Translations under genes and position numbers: made by a program
The notes under the pieces: generated by a model
What the model was told of the DNA's origin: nothing
Databases searched by the model: none
The model's input: only the letters and a program-made list of their open reading frames with translations
NCBI RefSeq assembly: GCF_040270295.1
Contig: NZ_JBELOE010000228.1
Strand: one strand, 5' to 3'
From: Catenovulum sediminis
Lineage (GTDB): Bacteria > Pseudomonadota > Gammaproteobacteria > Enterobacterales > Alteromonadaceae
DNA length: 64,000 nucleotides
Part shown: one piece after another, positions 54,916 to 63,996 of the stretch
Layout: every line of letters begins with the position of its first letter
How positions within the stretch are numbered: position 1 is the first letter of the stretch

Positions 54916-54943
54916 GAAAAGTTGACATGGACGTCAGCTTTTC
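54916..54943 (+). terminator. Terminator after GH50 paralogue 3
   Basis: 11-bp stem GAAAAGTTGAC / GTCAGCTTTTC (one G-T pair), 6-nt loop, followed by TTCTTTTT. Confidence 0.75.
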
Positions 54944-55250
54944 TTCTTTTTACACCCCGGTAAAGTATTTTCTTTGTTGTTTTTTGCTGTTCTTATCCAA
55001 ATTCGACTTTCTATCGTTATCCAAATCCCTGAAATATTTGCCTCTCTCAACCTAAACAAATTTTGACAATTAAGGAAATAGACAATATCGCTACGCAGTA
55101 GCAGTCGCTATAAAGTCAGCCTAAAAGGTAAAGCGAAAAGGTTTAGTGGTAAACCTCAAAAAGACTTCAAAAAGGTAAGTTGAAAAGAGTTGGAAAAAGC
55201 AGATTAATTGCTACTGTGCTGGTTGTAAACAAACATGGTTTGAGACAAAC

Positions 55251-55287
55251 AACCTAGCCGCCAAATAATGTTGATCAATGCTAGGTT
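55251..55287 (-). terminator. Terminator after the HU gene
   Basis: 8-bp stem AACCTAGC / GCTAGGTT with a 21-nt loop. It lies 20 bp past the HU stop on the minus strand and is followed by GTTTG; moderate strength. Confidence 0.5.
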
Positions 55288-55306
55288 ATTTTATAGTGAG
55301 CCGCTT

Positions 55307-55582
55307 TTATTTGTTACAAGCGTCTTTTAAAGCTTTGCCCGGCTTAAAAGAAGGTACGTTAGCCGCTGCAATTTCAATTGGTTCACCAGTAGATGGGTTA
55401 CGACCCGTACGCGCATTTCTGTGTTTCAAGCTAAAAGAACCGAAACCGATTAAGTCAACTTTACCACCTTCAGATAGTTCAGTAGTAATAGTATCAATTA
55501 GAGCTGTAAGTGCCTTGTTAGCTGAATTTTGAGCGATATCTGCATCATCTGCAATGCGCTTGACCAATTCTGATTTATTCAT
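55307..55582 (-). CDS. HU-family DNA-binding protein
   Basis: A 91-residue histone-like protein: MNKSELVKRIADDADIAQNS, then VDLIGFGSFSLKHRNARTGR and the DNA-intercalating NPSTGEPIEI. It bends and compacts DNA as a dimer. The length is standard for HU-alpha or HU-beta. It has its own ribosome site (GAGGAA) and terminator and looks unrelated to agar use. Confidence 0.95.
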   Translation of the reverse strand: MNKSELVKRIADDADIAQNSANKALTALIDTITTELSEGGKVDLIGFGSFSLKHRNARTGRNPSTGEPIEIAAANVPSFKPGKALKDACNK

Positions 55583-55648
55583 TGTTATTCCTCATTGATG
55601 TTGTTATAGGTTGCATAAACTATAAAACTTAAAAGGCTATTGCAATAG

Positions 55649-57823
55649 TTAAAGTGCACTTATTCGCTGAAATAACATTCTATCCCCTAATTTTTGTGCA
55701 AAATACAGCCCTAGCTCCTTTAGTTGTGGGTTATTTGACATCAACTCTTGCTTTTTAAGCAAGAGTTTCACAGCTTGTTTTGTTTGCTGTAAATTGTCTA
55801 ACAACAAAGCATACGTATATAAATACTGCGAGTTTTGCGGTTCTAAACCACTTGCCTGTTTGGCTTGCTCTAATGCCTGTTCATAGTTTTTAACACGAAC
55901 TAGATGAAGTGCGTAACTGTATCGAATGCTGGCGGATTTAGGGAGATTCGCAATGCCTTTTTGTAACACACTGGCAACCATCGCATTATTTTGCTGCGCA
56001 CGGTAAATATCCGCTAAATTTATATACCCCACATCAAAGTAAGGTTCTATTTCAATTGCCATTTTAAAGGCGTCTATTGCTTTACTTAATTTTTGTGCAC
56101 GTAAATGATCATTGCCAACATTAACACGCCCTTCCCCGCGCCAACTATTTACGCTATTAAAAGTCTGATATTCATCATATGCTTGCTTAAATGTTTGTAA
56201 ATCAGCCTGTGCAATATTGCTGTCGAGCAATGCTTGTACACTTGCAATGCGTATGGCTGCATATTCGTCGCCTAATAAAGGTTTTAGTAAAGCGACCCTG
56301 CTGTTAGCTGGCACTAAATTCGCGACTTGCGTCGCTGCTAAGCGAATCAAATCTTCCTGACTTTGAATGAAAGGTTTTAGCTGAGCTGCCGTGAGTTCAC
56401 TAAAGTTATAAGCTAATAAACGCAATACTGTGGCTCTTTTCATTACGTCTAATTCTGAGCTTTTTGCCAGCGCTAAATGCTCGCTTAATGCCAAACCTTG
56501 TCCACTGTGTAGCTTCATATACTTTTGCAAAGAGCGACTTACTTGAGGTTCGCTGCCATACCAAGTTTTTAATTGCTGACTGGCCCACTGGTTTGATTTG
56601 TCGTCATGACACTGAGTACAAGCATTAGGTACGCCAAATGCCTCTGATAAAGCAGGTCTTGGGATCGGGAAACTATGATCTCGTCTATCATCAACGCCCA
56701 TATATGTAGTCGTTGGCATATGACAACTGACACATTGTGCACCTTCAGAATCAATTGCATGTTTATGATGGCTTGTCTGATTATAAGTTTGGCTATCGTG
56801 GCACTGTAAACACAAAGCGTTATCTTGAGTTTTGACTTTATAGCTGTGTTTGTCATGGCAATCTAAACAATTAACCCCAGCTTCATACATTTTGCTTTGT
56901 TTAAACGAACCATGTACGTAAACCTCTTCTTTAATCTGGCCGTCAGCATGGTACAAAGGCGGCAACAGAAACTCTGGCATAAATTGATTTAAAAAAGGAT
57001 TATTCGGTTTAAAACCATCCGTTAGTGGACTGCGCAGTGAATGGCAAGCATAACAGTTGTCCATAAACTCATTGTTACGCGGACTACCCTGCCAATGTGC
57101 TATTTTTTCATCGGCGTGTCTTTGCCAAAAACCAGCGGGCGTTGCATTTTTATCTTTTTTTACGGCTGCCGATTCGTCATCATAATGATCAGCGGTTTGT
57201 GTATGACAAGAAGCACAACCGACATTGATGTTATCCCAAGTTGTATTAAAACTATCTTGCTGTGCATCATAGTTTCGCTCTAGCCCATCAGAATGACAAT
57301 CAGCACACATGCCATTCCAGTTTTGTAAAGGTTGCAGCCAGTGTAAGCGATCTTTTTTGTCAATAAATTCTGTGGAGTGCAGGTGATACCAACGTTGCCC
57401 ACCTTCTTCTTTGGTTCGCGCATCCCAGGTAAATGGAAAAACTTGTTTTTTACCGTCCGGCATATTCACTAAAAATTGCTGAAGCGGGTAGAAACCAAAC
57501 GTATAAGCCAAGGTGTATTCTTTAGCGGGTGATGATGCTTTTCCGTCTACCAGCGTTTGAATACTGGCTTTAAACTTGTCATCTGATTTATAAAAATGAA
57601 CTTTCTGATCGAAATATTCTAATGTTTGATTATCAAAATTAGCAACGACACTTTGCTCGTTGGCGACTAACATCGCTTTAGCATGATCGGATTTTAACCA
57701 TTCGTTATGGCTATCTTGATGGCAAGACAGACAAGACTCTGGTTTAGCGCTTGGATTAGCGTTTGCAGAAAAAGTGATGGCAAGTGCCATAAATAGAGAT
57801 GCGAAGTCGCGGAAAAAAGACAT
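55649..57823 (-). CDS. Octaheme c-type cytochrome with HEAT/TPR C-terminus
   Basis: A 724-residue exported protein with eight CxxCH haem-binding motifs (CLSCH, CADCH, CASCH, CYACH, CLDCH, CLQCH, CVSCH, CTQCH) in the first 420 residues. HEAT-like helices follow (about 440-560; LLKPLLGDEYAAIRIASVQA), then tetratricopeptide repeats (about 590-715; ALEQAKQASGLEPQNSQYLY). The signal peptide ends SANA. It resembles the cytochrome c554-like multihaem family; a periplasmic electron-transfer or redox role is likely, partners unknown. I use ATG 57823 (GGTGG upstream) rather than the TTG just before it. No link to agar use is evident. Confidence 0.87.
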   Translation of the reverse strand: MSFFRDFASLFMALAITFSANANPSAKPESCLSCHQDSHNEWLKSDHAKAMLVANEQSVVANFDNQTLEYFDQKVHFYKSDDKFKASIQTLVDGKASSPAKEYTLAYTFGFYPLQQFLVNMPDGKKQVFPFTWDARTKEEGGQRWYHLHSTEFIDKKDRLHWLQPLQNWNGMCADCHSDGLERNYDAQQDSFNTTWDNINVGCASCHTQTADHYDDESAAVKKDKNATPAGFWQRHADEKIAHWQGSPRNNEFMDNCYACHSLRSPLTDGFKPNNPFLNQFMPEFLLPPLYHADGQIKEEVYVHGSFKQSKMYEAGVNCLDCHDKHSYKVKTQDNALCLQCHDSQTYNQTSHHKHAIDSEGAQCVSCHMPTTTYMGVDDRRDHSFPIPRPALSEAFGVPNACTQCHDDKSNQWASQQLKTWYGSEPQVSRSLQKYMKLHSGQGLALSEHLALAKSSELDVMKRATVLRLLAYNFSELTAAQLKPFIQSQEDLIRLAATQVANLVPANSRVALLKPLLGDEYAAIRIASVQALLDSNIAQADLQTFKQAYDEYQTFNSVNSWRGEGRVNVGNDHLRAQKLSKAIDAFKMAIEIEPYFDVGYINLADIYRAQQNNAMVASVLQKGIANLPKSASIRYSYALHLVRVKNYEQALEQAKQASGLEPQNSQYLYTYALLLDNLQQTKQAVKLLLKKQELMSNNPQLKELGLYFAQKLGDRMLFQRISAL

Positions 57824-58309
57824 CAAAAAACCACCAAAGTTATTTTCAATTACATTATATTTTTAATTCAAGCAAAGCTTGCCTTGCTCTGTGATACTAA
57901 CATGAGACAAAAAAATTCGATAAAAAACTTATGTTTTTTGAGTCGATGTTTAAAAATTACAACACCAAAATAAAATTTATATATAAAAACGCACAATCAC
58001 ATAGTGCTTTTGCAAAATAAGATTTAGTTTTAACCAAACTGGTTAATTAAAGAAAACCGATTAAACGTATACAATTATTAATAACACATCAAAAATAAAC
58101 TTGTTAACAACCATATCATACAACGCATAAAAACGGGTTCATCCTGCTGGTTAACATTATTAAAAACCCGATAATTTTAAAATTTGTTTACTCGATATTT
58201 ACAAGTACACCATAATTAGGTTTATAATGGGTAAACGTTACACCCCAAAAATAAAAAAACAATTTTATATAAGAATGACGACCAAATCATACAAACCAAG
58301 GTACTGATA
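57824..58309. promoter_or_regulatory. Control region upstream of the SSS symporter
   Basis: AT-rich, no gene. A 17-bp palindrome TTAACCA-AAC-TGGTTAA lies at 58030-58046, and CTTGTTAACAAC (10/12 match to the recurrent motif) at 58100-58111. A possible promoter has TTTACA (58198-58203) and TATAAT (58223-58228), 19-nt spacing, about 80 bp before the symporter start. Confidence 0.5.
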
Positions 58310-59872
58310 ATGAAACTTGAGCAATTGGATTTTACCGTATTTATTGCATATGTGGTGGGGCTGCTATGCATAGCTCTATGGATATCGAAAAACGACCACA
58401 AGGGCGAGCGCAACACAGAAGATTACTTCCTGGCGAGTAAATCGCTTCCATGGTGGGCCATTGGTGCATCACTCATTGCCGCAAATATTTCGGCGGAACA
58501 AATAATCGGCATGTCTGGTTCAGGCTTTGCTATTGGCTTAGCGATAGCCTCTTATGAATGGATGGCGGCAATTACTTTGATACTCGTCGGTAAATATCTG
58601 ATTCCTATCTTCTTAAAGAATGAGATATATACCATGCCGCAATATTTAGAAAAACGTTTTGATGGCCGGGTAAAAACCATTTTGGCATTATTCTGGTTAG
58701 CTGTTTTTGTGTTTGTTAATTTAACCTCGGTTTTATGGTTAGGTGGCTTGGCAATCCATACTGTAGCAGGCGTTGATTGGATGTTTGGTATGATCTTCCT
58801 CGCCTTATTCTCGATTGCATATTCGTTATACGGTGGTTTAAAAGCCGTTGCTTACACCGATATCATTCAAGTCGTACTGCTAATATTTGGCGGCTTGTTA
58901 CTCAGTTACCTAGCACTCGATGCCATCGCAGAAGGCACAGGCGTTTTAGACGGGTTCAATATTTTAACCGAACAAGTGCCGGGTCACTTTGATATGATTT
59001 TATCACCAGAAAACCCTAACTATATGAGTTTGCCGGGTATTTCTGTTTTAATCGGTGGTTTATGGGTAATGAACGTTGGTTATTGGGGTTTCAACCAATA
59101 CATTATTCAACGGGCACTGGCGGCGAAAAGTATTGGTGAAGCGCAAAAAGGTATCGCATTTGCCGCTTACTTAAAGTTATTAATGCCAGTTATCGTTGTA
59201 TTACCCGGTATCGCAGCCGTCATTTTGTATCCAGACATTTCAAAGCCAGATCAAGCATATCCATCTTTAATGGGATTAATGCCAACCGGTATTAAAGGGC
59301 TTGTATTTGCCGCGTTAATTGCAGCCATAGTCTCTTCTTTAGCGTCGATGACAAATAGTATCTCAACTATTTTTACAATGGATATTTACCGCAATCTGAA
59401 ACCCAACGAGTCGCAGCGCCATTATGTACATATTGGCCGGATCACCACCTTGTTGTCACTTTGTATTGCATTACTGACGGCTGAACCTTTATTGGGTAAA
59501 TTTGATCAAGCTTTCCAATATATACAAGAATTTACCGGTTTATTTTCGCCCGGTATAACTGCCATTTTCATTATGGGTATGTTCTGGAAACGCACCACGT
59601 CTGAAGGCGCGATTGCCGCGGCTGTTGGCTCTGCTGTTTTCTCAGTTGGCTTTAAGTTTTTATGGCCTGAATTACCCTTTATGGACCGTATCGGCATAGT
59701 ATTTTTATTGTGTATTGTATTATCTGTGTTGGTTTCGTATCTGGGCAAAGCACCGGAAAATGATCACTCAGTTGAAATCGACCCGTCTGACTTTAAAACA
59801 GATACCAGTTTTAATATAGCAGCCATCGGTTGCGTTATTGTACTAATCGCGATTTATTCAACATGGTGGTAA
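58310..59872 (+). CDS. Sodium:solute symporter (SSS family), sugar type
   Basis: A 520-residue inner-membrane symporter with about 13-14 hydrophobic helices. Signatures include NTEDYFLASKSLPWWAIGAS, LIAANISAEQIIGMSGSGFA, EWMAAITLILVGKYLIPIF and the sodium-site region ALIAAIVSSLASMTNSISTIF. It belongs to the SGLT-like branch that carries sugars. In this locus galactose, AHG or neoagarobiose are the candidates (inference). Because GH117 is cytoplasmic, neoagarobiose transport would complete the path. It is followed by a strong terminator. ATG with AAGG upstream. Confidence 0.9.
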   Translation: MKLEQLDFTVFIAYVVGLLCIALWISKNDHKGERNTEDYFLASKSLPWWAIGASLIAANISAEQIIGMSGSGFAIGLAIASYEWMAAITLILVGKYLIPIFLKNEIYTMPQYLEKRFDGRVKTILALFWLAVFVFVNLTSVLWLGGLAIHTVAGVDWMFGMIFLALFSIAYSLYGGLKAVAYTDIIQVVLLIFGGLLLSYLALDAIAEGTGVLDGFNILTEQVPGHFDMILSPENPNYMSLPGISVLIGGLWVMNVGYWGFNQYIIQRALAAKSIGEAQKGIAFAAYLKLLMPVIVVLPGIAAVILYPDISKPDQAYPSLMGLMPTGIKGLVFAALIAAIVSSLASMTNSISTIFTMDIYRNLKPNESQRHYVHIGRITTLLSLCIALLTAEPLLGKFDQAFQYIQEFTGLFSPGITAIFIMGMFWKRTTSEGAIAAAVGSAVFSVGFKFLWPELPFMDRIGIVFLLCIVLSVLVSYLGKAPENDHSVEIDPSDFKTDTSFNIAAIGCVIVLIAIYSTWW

Positions 59873-59957
59873 TCGGCATTAATAACCACTGAATGAAAAT
59901 TAGAATAGATAAGGGCAAACACTATCTGAGATAAAATATAATTTTGCCTGCATAATT

Positions 59958-59996
59958 AAAAAAGCCATGAAATAGTCGCTATTTCATGGCTTTTTT
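59958..59996. terminator. Strong bidirectional terminator after the symporter
   Basis: 18-bp perfect stem with a TCG loop (arms start AAAAAAGCCATG and end CATGGCTTTTTT). T-runs on both strands. Confidence 0.93.
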
Positions 59997-60071
59997 AATG
60001 TATTAAATAAAATGTGTCATACCGGCTCCCCAACGACAATATTAATTACATCAAATACATTTGGGGAAAAT

Positions 60072-62381
60072 ATGAACTCAATTATAAAAAAATCACTTGG
60101 TTTGGCCCTATCCAGCATATTGCTATTGTCATGTTCCGACAATCATCATGCTTCAGTGCCTGAGACCGAAGTAATACAAAAAAAACAGCTAGTCGATTTT
60201 GAAAAAAAAACTGATAAACAGCTCGTTATACTTGAAAACGCATCTTCTAAAATTGTTACAGATAACAATAATTCAACTTTGTTAATTAACTTAGCATCTG
60301 CCAACCATCATAATAGCTCGTTTACAATTAAGCCTGCTGACCCTTGGGATTTTAGCCAATATAAAAACGTAGCGTTAACCATTGATATTGCCAACCCGAG
60401 CACTTCTTCCGCTCACTTATATATTTATACACATGACACCAGCGGCGCATCTCAGTTGCGCAGTACCGTGGTACCCGCAAACAGCCAAGATACTTATTTA
60501 ATTGAACTAAAAGTCCCGTCTTTAGATATCAATACAGGCATTCGCAATAACCCAATGAGCTGGCAACATGATTTTGTACAAACGATTTGGCGCGGCGGTG
60601 TAAAACAGCCCGATGTATCCGCAATCGAAAAAGTACGAATCTTAATATCCGGTGTATTAGAAGACAAACAAATGCAAATTGATAATCTTAAAGTCATAGA
60701 ACCCTCCGGCTTTGACGAACAGTACTTAACTGGCATCGTCGATAAATTCGGTCAAAACGCAAAACAAGATTTTGAACGCAAGGTTAATAGTGTAGAAGAA
60801 CTCAAAAGTGTTTCCGAAAAAGAGCAAAAGCAACTACAAAATCAACCTATCGCTGGGCGCTCAAAATTTAACGGTTGGGCAAATGGCCCTAAACTAGAGG
60901 CCACGGGTTATTTTAGAACGGAAAAATATCAGGGAAAATGGACATTAGTCGATCCACAAGGTTATTTATTTTTCTCAAATGGCATTGCCAATATTCGCAT
61001 GGCCAATACATCAACCATTACCGGTTATGATTTTGATACCAGTTTAATCAAACAACGCGATCCCACCGACGATACGCCTGAAGATTCAATTGGCTTAAAT
61101 CGAGCGCCGGATAAAGCTATCCCTACTCGATATATCAGCTCGCCCCTGCGCGCCAATATGTTTAACTGGTTACCCAGTTACGATAGTGAAAAAGCGGCAA
61201 GTTACGGCTACCGCAGAAGCGTACATAGCGGCGTGCTTGAACACGGCGAAACCTATAGTTTCTACCGCGTTAATTTAGCCAGAAAATACGCTACGAATAA
61301 GCAGTCAGAACTTATGGAACACTGGCGTGATACCACAATAAAACGGATGCACACATGGGGCTTTACATCATTTGGTAACTGGGTTGACCCAAGCTATTAC
61401 CAATTGGATCGCCTACCTTATTTTGCCAATGGTTGGATTATTGGCGATTTTAAAACCGTGAGCTCGGGTAACGATTATTGGGGCGCCATGCCAGATGTAT
61501 TCGATCCGGTGTTTGCCCAAAGAGCAGAAGCAACCGTTAAACAAATTGCTCAAGAAGTACAAAACAATCCATGGTGCGTCGGTGTCTTTATTGATAACGA
61601 AAAAAGCTGGGGATCTGAATGGGGCCTAGAGGCGCAATACGGTATCGTGATAAACGCACTGACCAAACAAGCCAACGAAAGCCCGATTAAACAAGCATTC
61701 GTTGAAAAACTAAAACAACGACATGCTGACATTTCCGCATTAAATAATGCTTGGAATAGCCAATTTAAAAATTGGCAGGCACTTGATGCACCTTATAAAG
61801 TGACGCAGATCACCACAAGCATGCAACAAGATTTTGCAACTTTGTTGTACGACTACGGCGAAAAATATTTTAGCATCGTCGCCAATTTATTAGACCAACA
61901 CATGCCAAATCATATGTATATGGGGCCAAGATTTGCACATTGGGCGATGACACCAGAAGTCAGAAAAGCCGCCGCCAAATATGTCGATGTGATGAGTTAT
62001 AACTACTACCGTGAGGGTATAGATCAACCTTATTGGGACATTTTAGAATCATTAGACATGCCGAGTATTATTGGTGAATTCCACAACGGCGCTATGGATT
62101 CTGGTTTATTTAACCCCGGCTTAATTCATGCAGAAGACCAAGCTGATCGCGGTAAAAAATATCAAGAGTACATGTATAGCGTTATCGACAACCCTTATTT
62201 TGTTGGTGCACACTGGTTTCAATACATCGATTCACCATTAACAGGTCGAGCTTACGATGGTGAAAATTATAACGTTGGCTTTGTCAATGTAGCGGATATC
62301 CCCTACCAGCCATTGGTAGATGCAGCCAAAGAAGTGAATGAAAATATTTATACCAGACGTTTTAAAACTCAAAAACAATAA
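60072..62381 (+). CDS. GH50 beta-agarase, lipoprotein (paralogue 4)
   Basis: A 769-residue GH50 enzyme. The lipobox is LLLSC (Cys21). A shorter CBM-like sandwich (about 40-210; PWDFSQYKNVALTIDI) precedes the TIM barrel with acid/base Glu510 in FIDNEKSWG and nucleophile Glu669 in IGEFHNG. The start is ATG 60072, with GGGGAAA before it; an in-frame ATG 60 bases upstream would extend in front of the lipoprotein signal. It is convergent with the membrane regulator gene, leaving 46 bp. The loop after the acid/base differs from the other paralogues (EWGLEAQYG in place of Pro-rich residues). Confidence 0.92.
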   Translation: MNSIIKKSLGLALSSILLLSCSDNHHASVPETEVIQKKQLVDFEKKTDKQLVILENASSKIVTDNNNSTLLINLASANHHNSSFTIKPADPWDFSQYKNVALTIDIANPSTSSAHLYIYTHDTSGASQLRSTVVPANSQDTYLIELKVPSLDINTGIRNNPMSWQHDFVQTIWRGGVKQPDVSAIEKVRILISGVLEDKQMQIDNLKVIEPSGFDEQYLTGIVDKFGQNAKQDFERKVNSVEELKSVSEKEQKQLQNQPIAGRSKFNGWANGPKLEATGYFRTEKYQGKWTLVDPQGYLFFSNGIANIRMANTSTITGYDFDTSLIKQRDPTDDTPEDSIGLNRAPDKAIPTRYISSPLRANMFNWLPSYDSEKAASYGYRRSVHSGVLEHGETYSFYRVNLARKYATNKQSELMEHWRDTTIKRMHTWGFTSFGNWVDPSYYQLDRLPYFANGWIIGDFKTVSSGNDYWGAMPDVFDPVFAQRAEATVKQIAQEVQNNPWCVGVFIDNEKSWGSEWGLEAQYGIVINALTKQANESPIKQAFVEKLKQRHADISALNNAWNSQFKNWQALDAPYKVTQITTSMQQDFATLLYDYGEKYFSIVANLLDQHMPNHMYMGPRFAHWAMTPEVRKAAAKYVDVMSYNYYREGIDQPYWDILESLDMPSIIGEFHNGAMDSGLFNPGLIHAEDQADRGKKYQEYMYSVIDNPYFVGAHWFQYIDSPLTGRAYDGENYNVGFVNVADIPYQPLVDAAKEVNENIYTRRFKTQKQ

Positions 62382-62427
62382 ATATGAGTTGTTAAAGGAA
62401 ATTTAAGCTGAATCACTTTGGGCTTTG

Positions 62428-63744
62428 TTACTCATCCGGCATTGCCCATATCGCTTTTATATTTAACAAACCGCTGTCGACTAACTTTGAATCCAAATCT
62501 GTTCTATCAAAACTAGCGGCAGCAAAAATAAGCTCATAATTAGCCTTGGCATTTGAGTAAACGTGCGAGTGTCGCTCAATCTCTGCAGAAAATAACTTAT
62601 TGGGGCTAGAAAGATATTTTGCAATTTGAATGACAGATGCATCTGAAAAACCTGCAAAAATATAAAACAAATTACCGCTGGGTCCCTGGAATTTGGCGAA
62701 GCTGCCGTAGTCAGTATATTCCTGTTCTAAATCTCCTTTTACCTCATACAATTTACCAGAATCCGCATTATGGAGCGCTGATACACCTTCCAACAGTTTA
62801 AAATTAGTTCCTTGCAAATAGGCGTCTAACAAACCAAGAGATTTATACAAACCCAAATAGACCAGATTAAAATCGCGCAAATCGCTTGGTGTCAATTCCG
62901 AAACTAAGCGAATCGCAGTAGTACTATCATCAGCAAGCAATGGCAATAAATGCTGCAATGCAAAGACACTATTTTTTAGCAAAAAAGCGCTTGAAGCTTT
63001 GTTTAACTTGTTGCGTTTAGTCGGAAAGCGCTGTAAGAATGCCTCTAACTGAGCATCTGAATTAATACTGAACTCGCGTATAGCTCTCAGTATATTCGTT
63101 TCGGGGTCAACCTCGGTCAACATATACAAATCACCAATTACGATAAGCGTTGGTTTATCGCTGGCAAATAAAGGCTGCCAGATATCATGCTGTTTTATTT
63201 GTATTTTGCTATCGAGATTTTCGGTTGGCGAATTCGTAAAAGTTCCTAGAACAAACCATACATTGATTATGACAGAAGCAACCAAAGCCCAAACCCACCA
63301 GCGCTTAAAATTTTCATTAGTTTGCTTGTCATCGACACGCTCAGAAGGTTTGTTTTCAACCAAAGGTTGTTGATCACTCCAACAAAATTCTAAAGCATAT
63401 CCCCCCGTAGGGATGTTCATTTGAAATAACTCGTCAGAGCCAGACGTTTGATAATAGCTCTCTAATTTCTTACGAAGGTTAGAAATATAAACACGAATTG
63501 ATGAGTCTTCTGCTGGATTAAAATCTTCAGCTTTACCCAAAGCGCCAATAGCAATTTCAATTTCTTTCGGTGCTCTTGCAACTTGCCCACTCTCAACCGA
63601 ATCAAGGTGATAATTCACTAAAAAATTAAGCAATTTACAATTAATTTTTGAGCGCTCAAATCCTTTGCTTTGAGTAATGCGTGCCAATTGCGCTTTAACG
63701 GCTTGTGTACTCGGTTCACGAGTTAATTCTGCAGGTTTATTCAT
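62428..63744 (-). CDS. Membrane-bound winged-helix transcriptional regulator (ToxR/CadC-like layout)
   Basis: A 438-residue protein. The N-terminal DNA-binding region (about 15-115) has KLLNFLVNYHLDSVESG, APKEIEIAIGALGKAEDFNP, SSIRVYISNLRKKLESYYQ and the wing FQMNIPTGGYALEF, a winged-helix form often found in front of sensor domains. One transmembrane helix (about 149-168; WWVWALVASVIINVWFVLGT) and a periplasmic domain of about 265 residues of unknown type follow. This layout is a one-component regulator that senses outside the cytoplasm. It is convergent with GH50 paralogue 4 and may sense agar-derived oligosaccharides (inference). ATG 63744. Confidence 0.8.
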   Translation of the reverse strand: MNKPAELTREPSTQAVKAQLARITQSKGFERSKINCKLLNFLVNYHLDSVESGQVARAPKEIEIAIGALGKAEDFNPAEDSSIRVYISNLRKKLESYYQTSGSDELFQMNIPTGGYALEFCWSDQQPLVENKPSERVDDKQTNENFKRWWVWALVASVIINVWFVLGTFTNSPTENLDSKIQIKQHDIWQPLFASDKPTLIVIGDLYMLTEVDPETNILRAIREFSINSDAQLEAFLQRFPTKRNKLNKASSAFLLKNSVFALQHLLPLLADDSTTAIRLVSELTPSDLRDFNLVYLGLYKSLGLLDAYLQGTNFKLLEGVSALHNADSGKLYEVKGDLEQEYTDYGSFAKFQGPSGNLFYIFAGFSDASVIQIAKYLSSPNKLFSAEIERHSHVYSNAKANYELIFAAASFDRTDLDSKLVDSGLLNIKAIWAMPDE

Positions 63745-63863
63745 GTTATATAACAGTTAAATTAACGCTCCAAACTACTGTTAAATCTATTTTTTTACTT
63801 ATATTAAAGAAAACGCATTCGTAAACTACAAAGGCTTACTTTCAACAAATAAAAACGAAAACT

Positions 63864-63996
63864 AGGGCGTGTTTATCTTTGTATTATTTTTGAGCAATAG
63901 GCTATTTTAATCATTAACAAAGCAGAATGAGTGGGGTTTAGTCATTCTAAATAAACGAATTCTAATGCCGTTAAGGGTTAAAATAGCCATTGCCCT
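63864..63996. repeat. Structured ~133-bp inverted-repeat element at the window edge
   Basis: Nested inverted repeats: AGGGC (63864-63868) with GCCCT (63992-63996); GGCTATTTTAA (63900-63910) with TTAAAATAGCC (63978-63988); AGAATGA (63924-63930) with TCATTCT (63942-63948). It is non-coding. The layout resembles a MITE-like or REP-like element. A possible truncated copy lies at 47003-47040. The element may continue past the window. Confidence 0.55.

Larger units (their letters stand above)
54885..55306. other. Gap between GH50 paralogue 3 and HU, with two terminators
   Basis: Contains the GH50 terminator (54916-54943) and the HU terminator (55251-55287). The 300 bp between them hold no gene that I can support; the sequence is purine-rich on the plus strand (AAAGGTAAAGCGAAAAGG-like). 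Confidence 0.5.
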
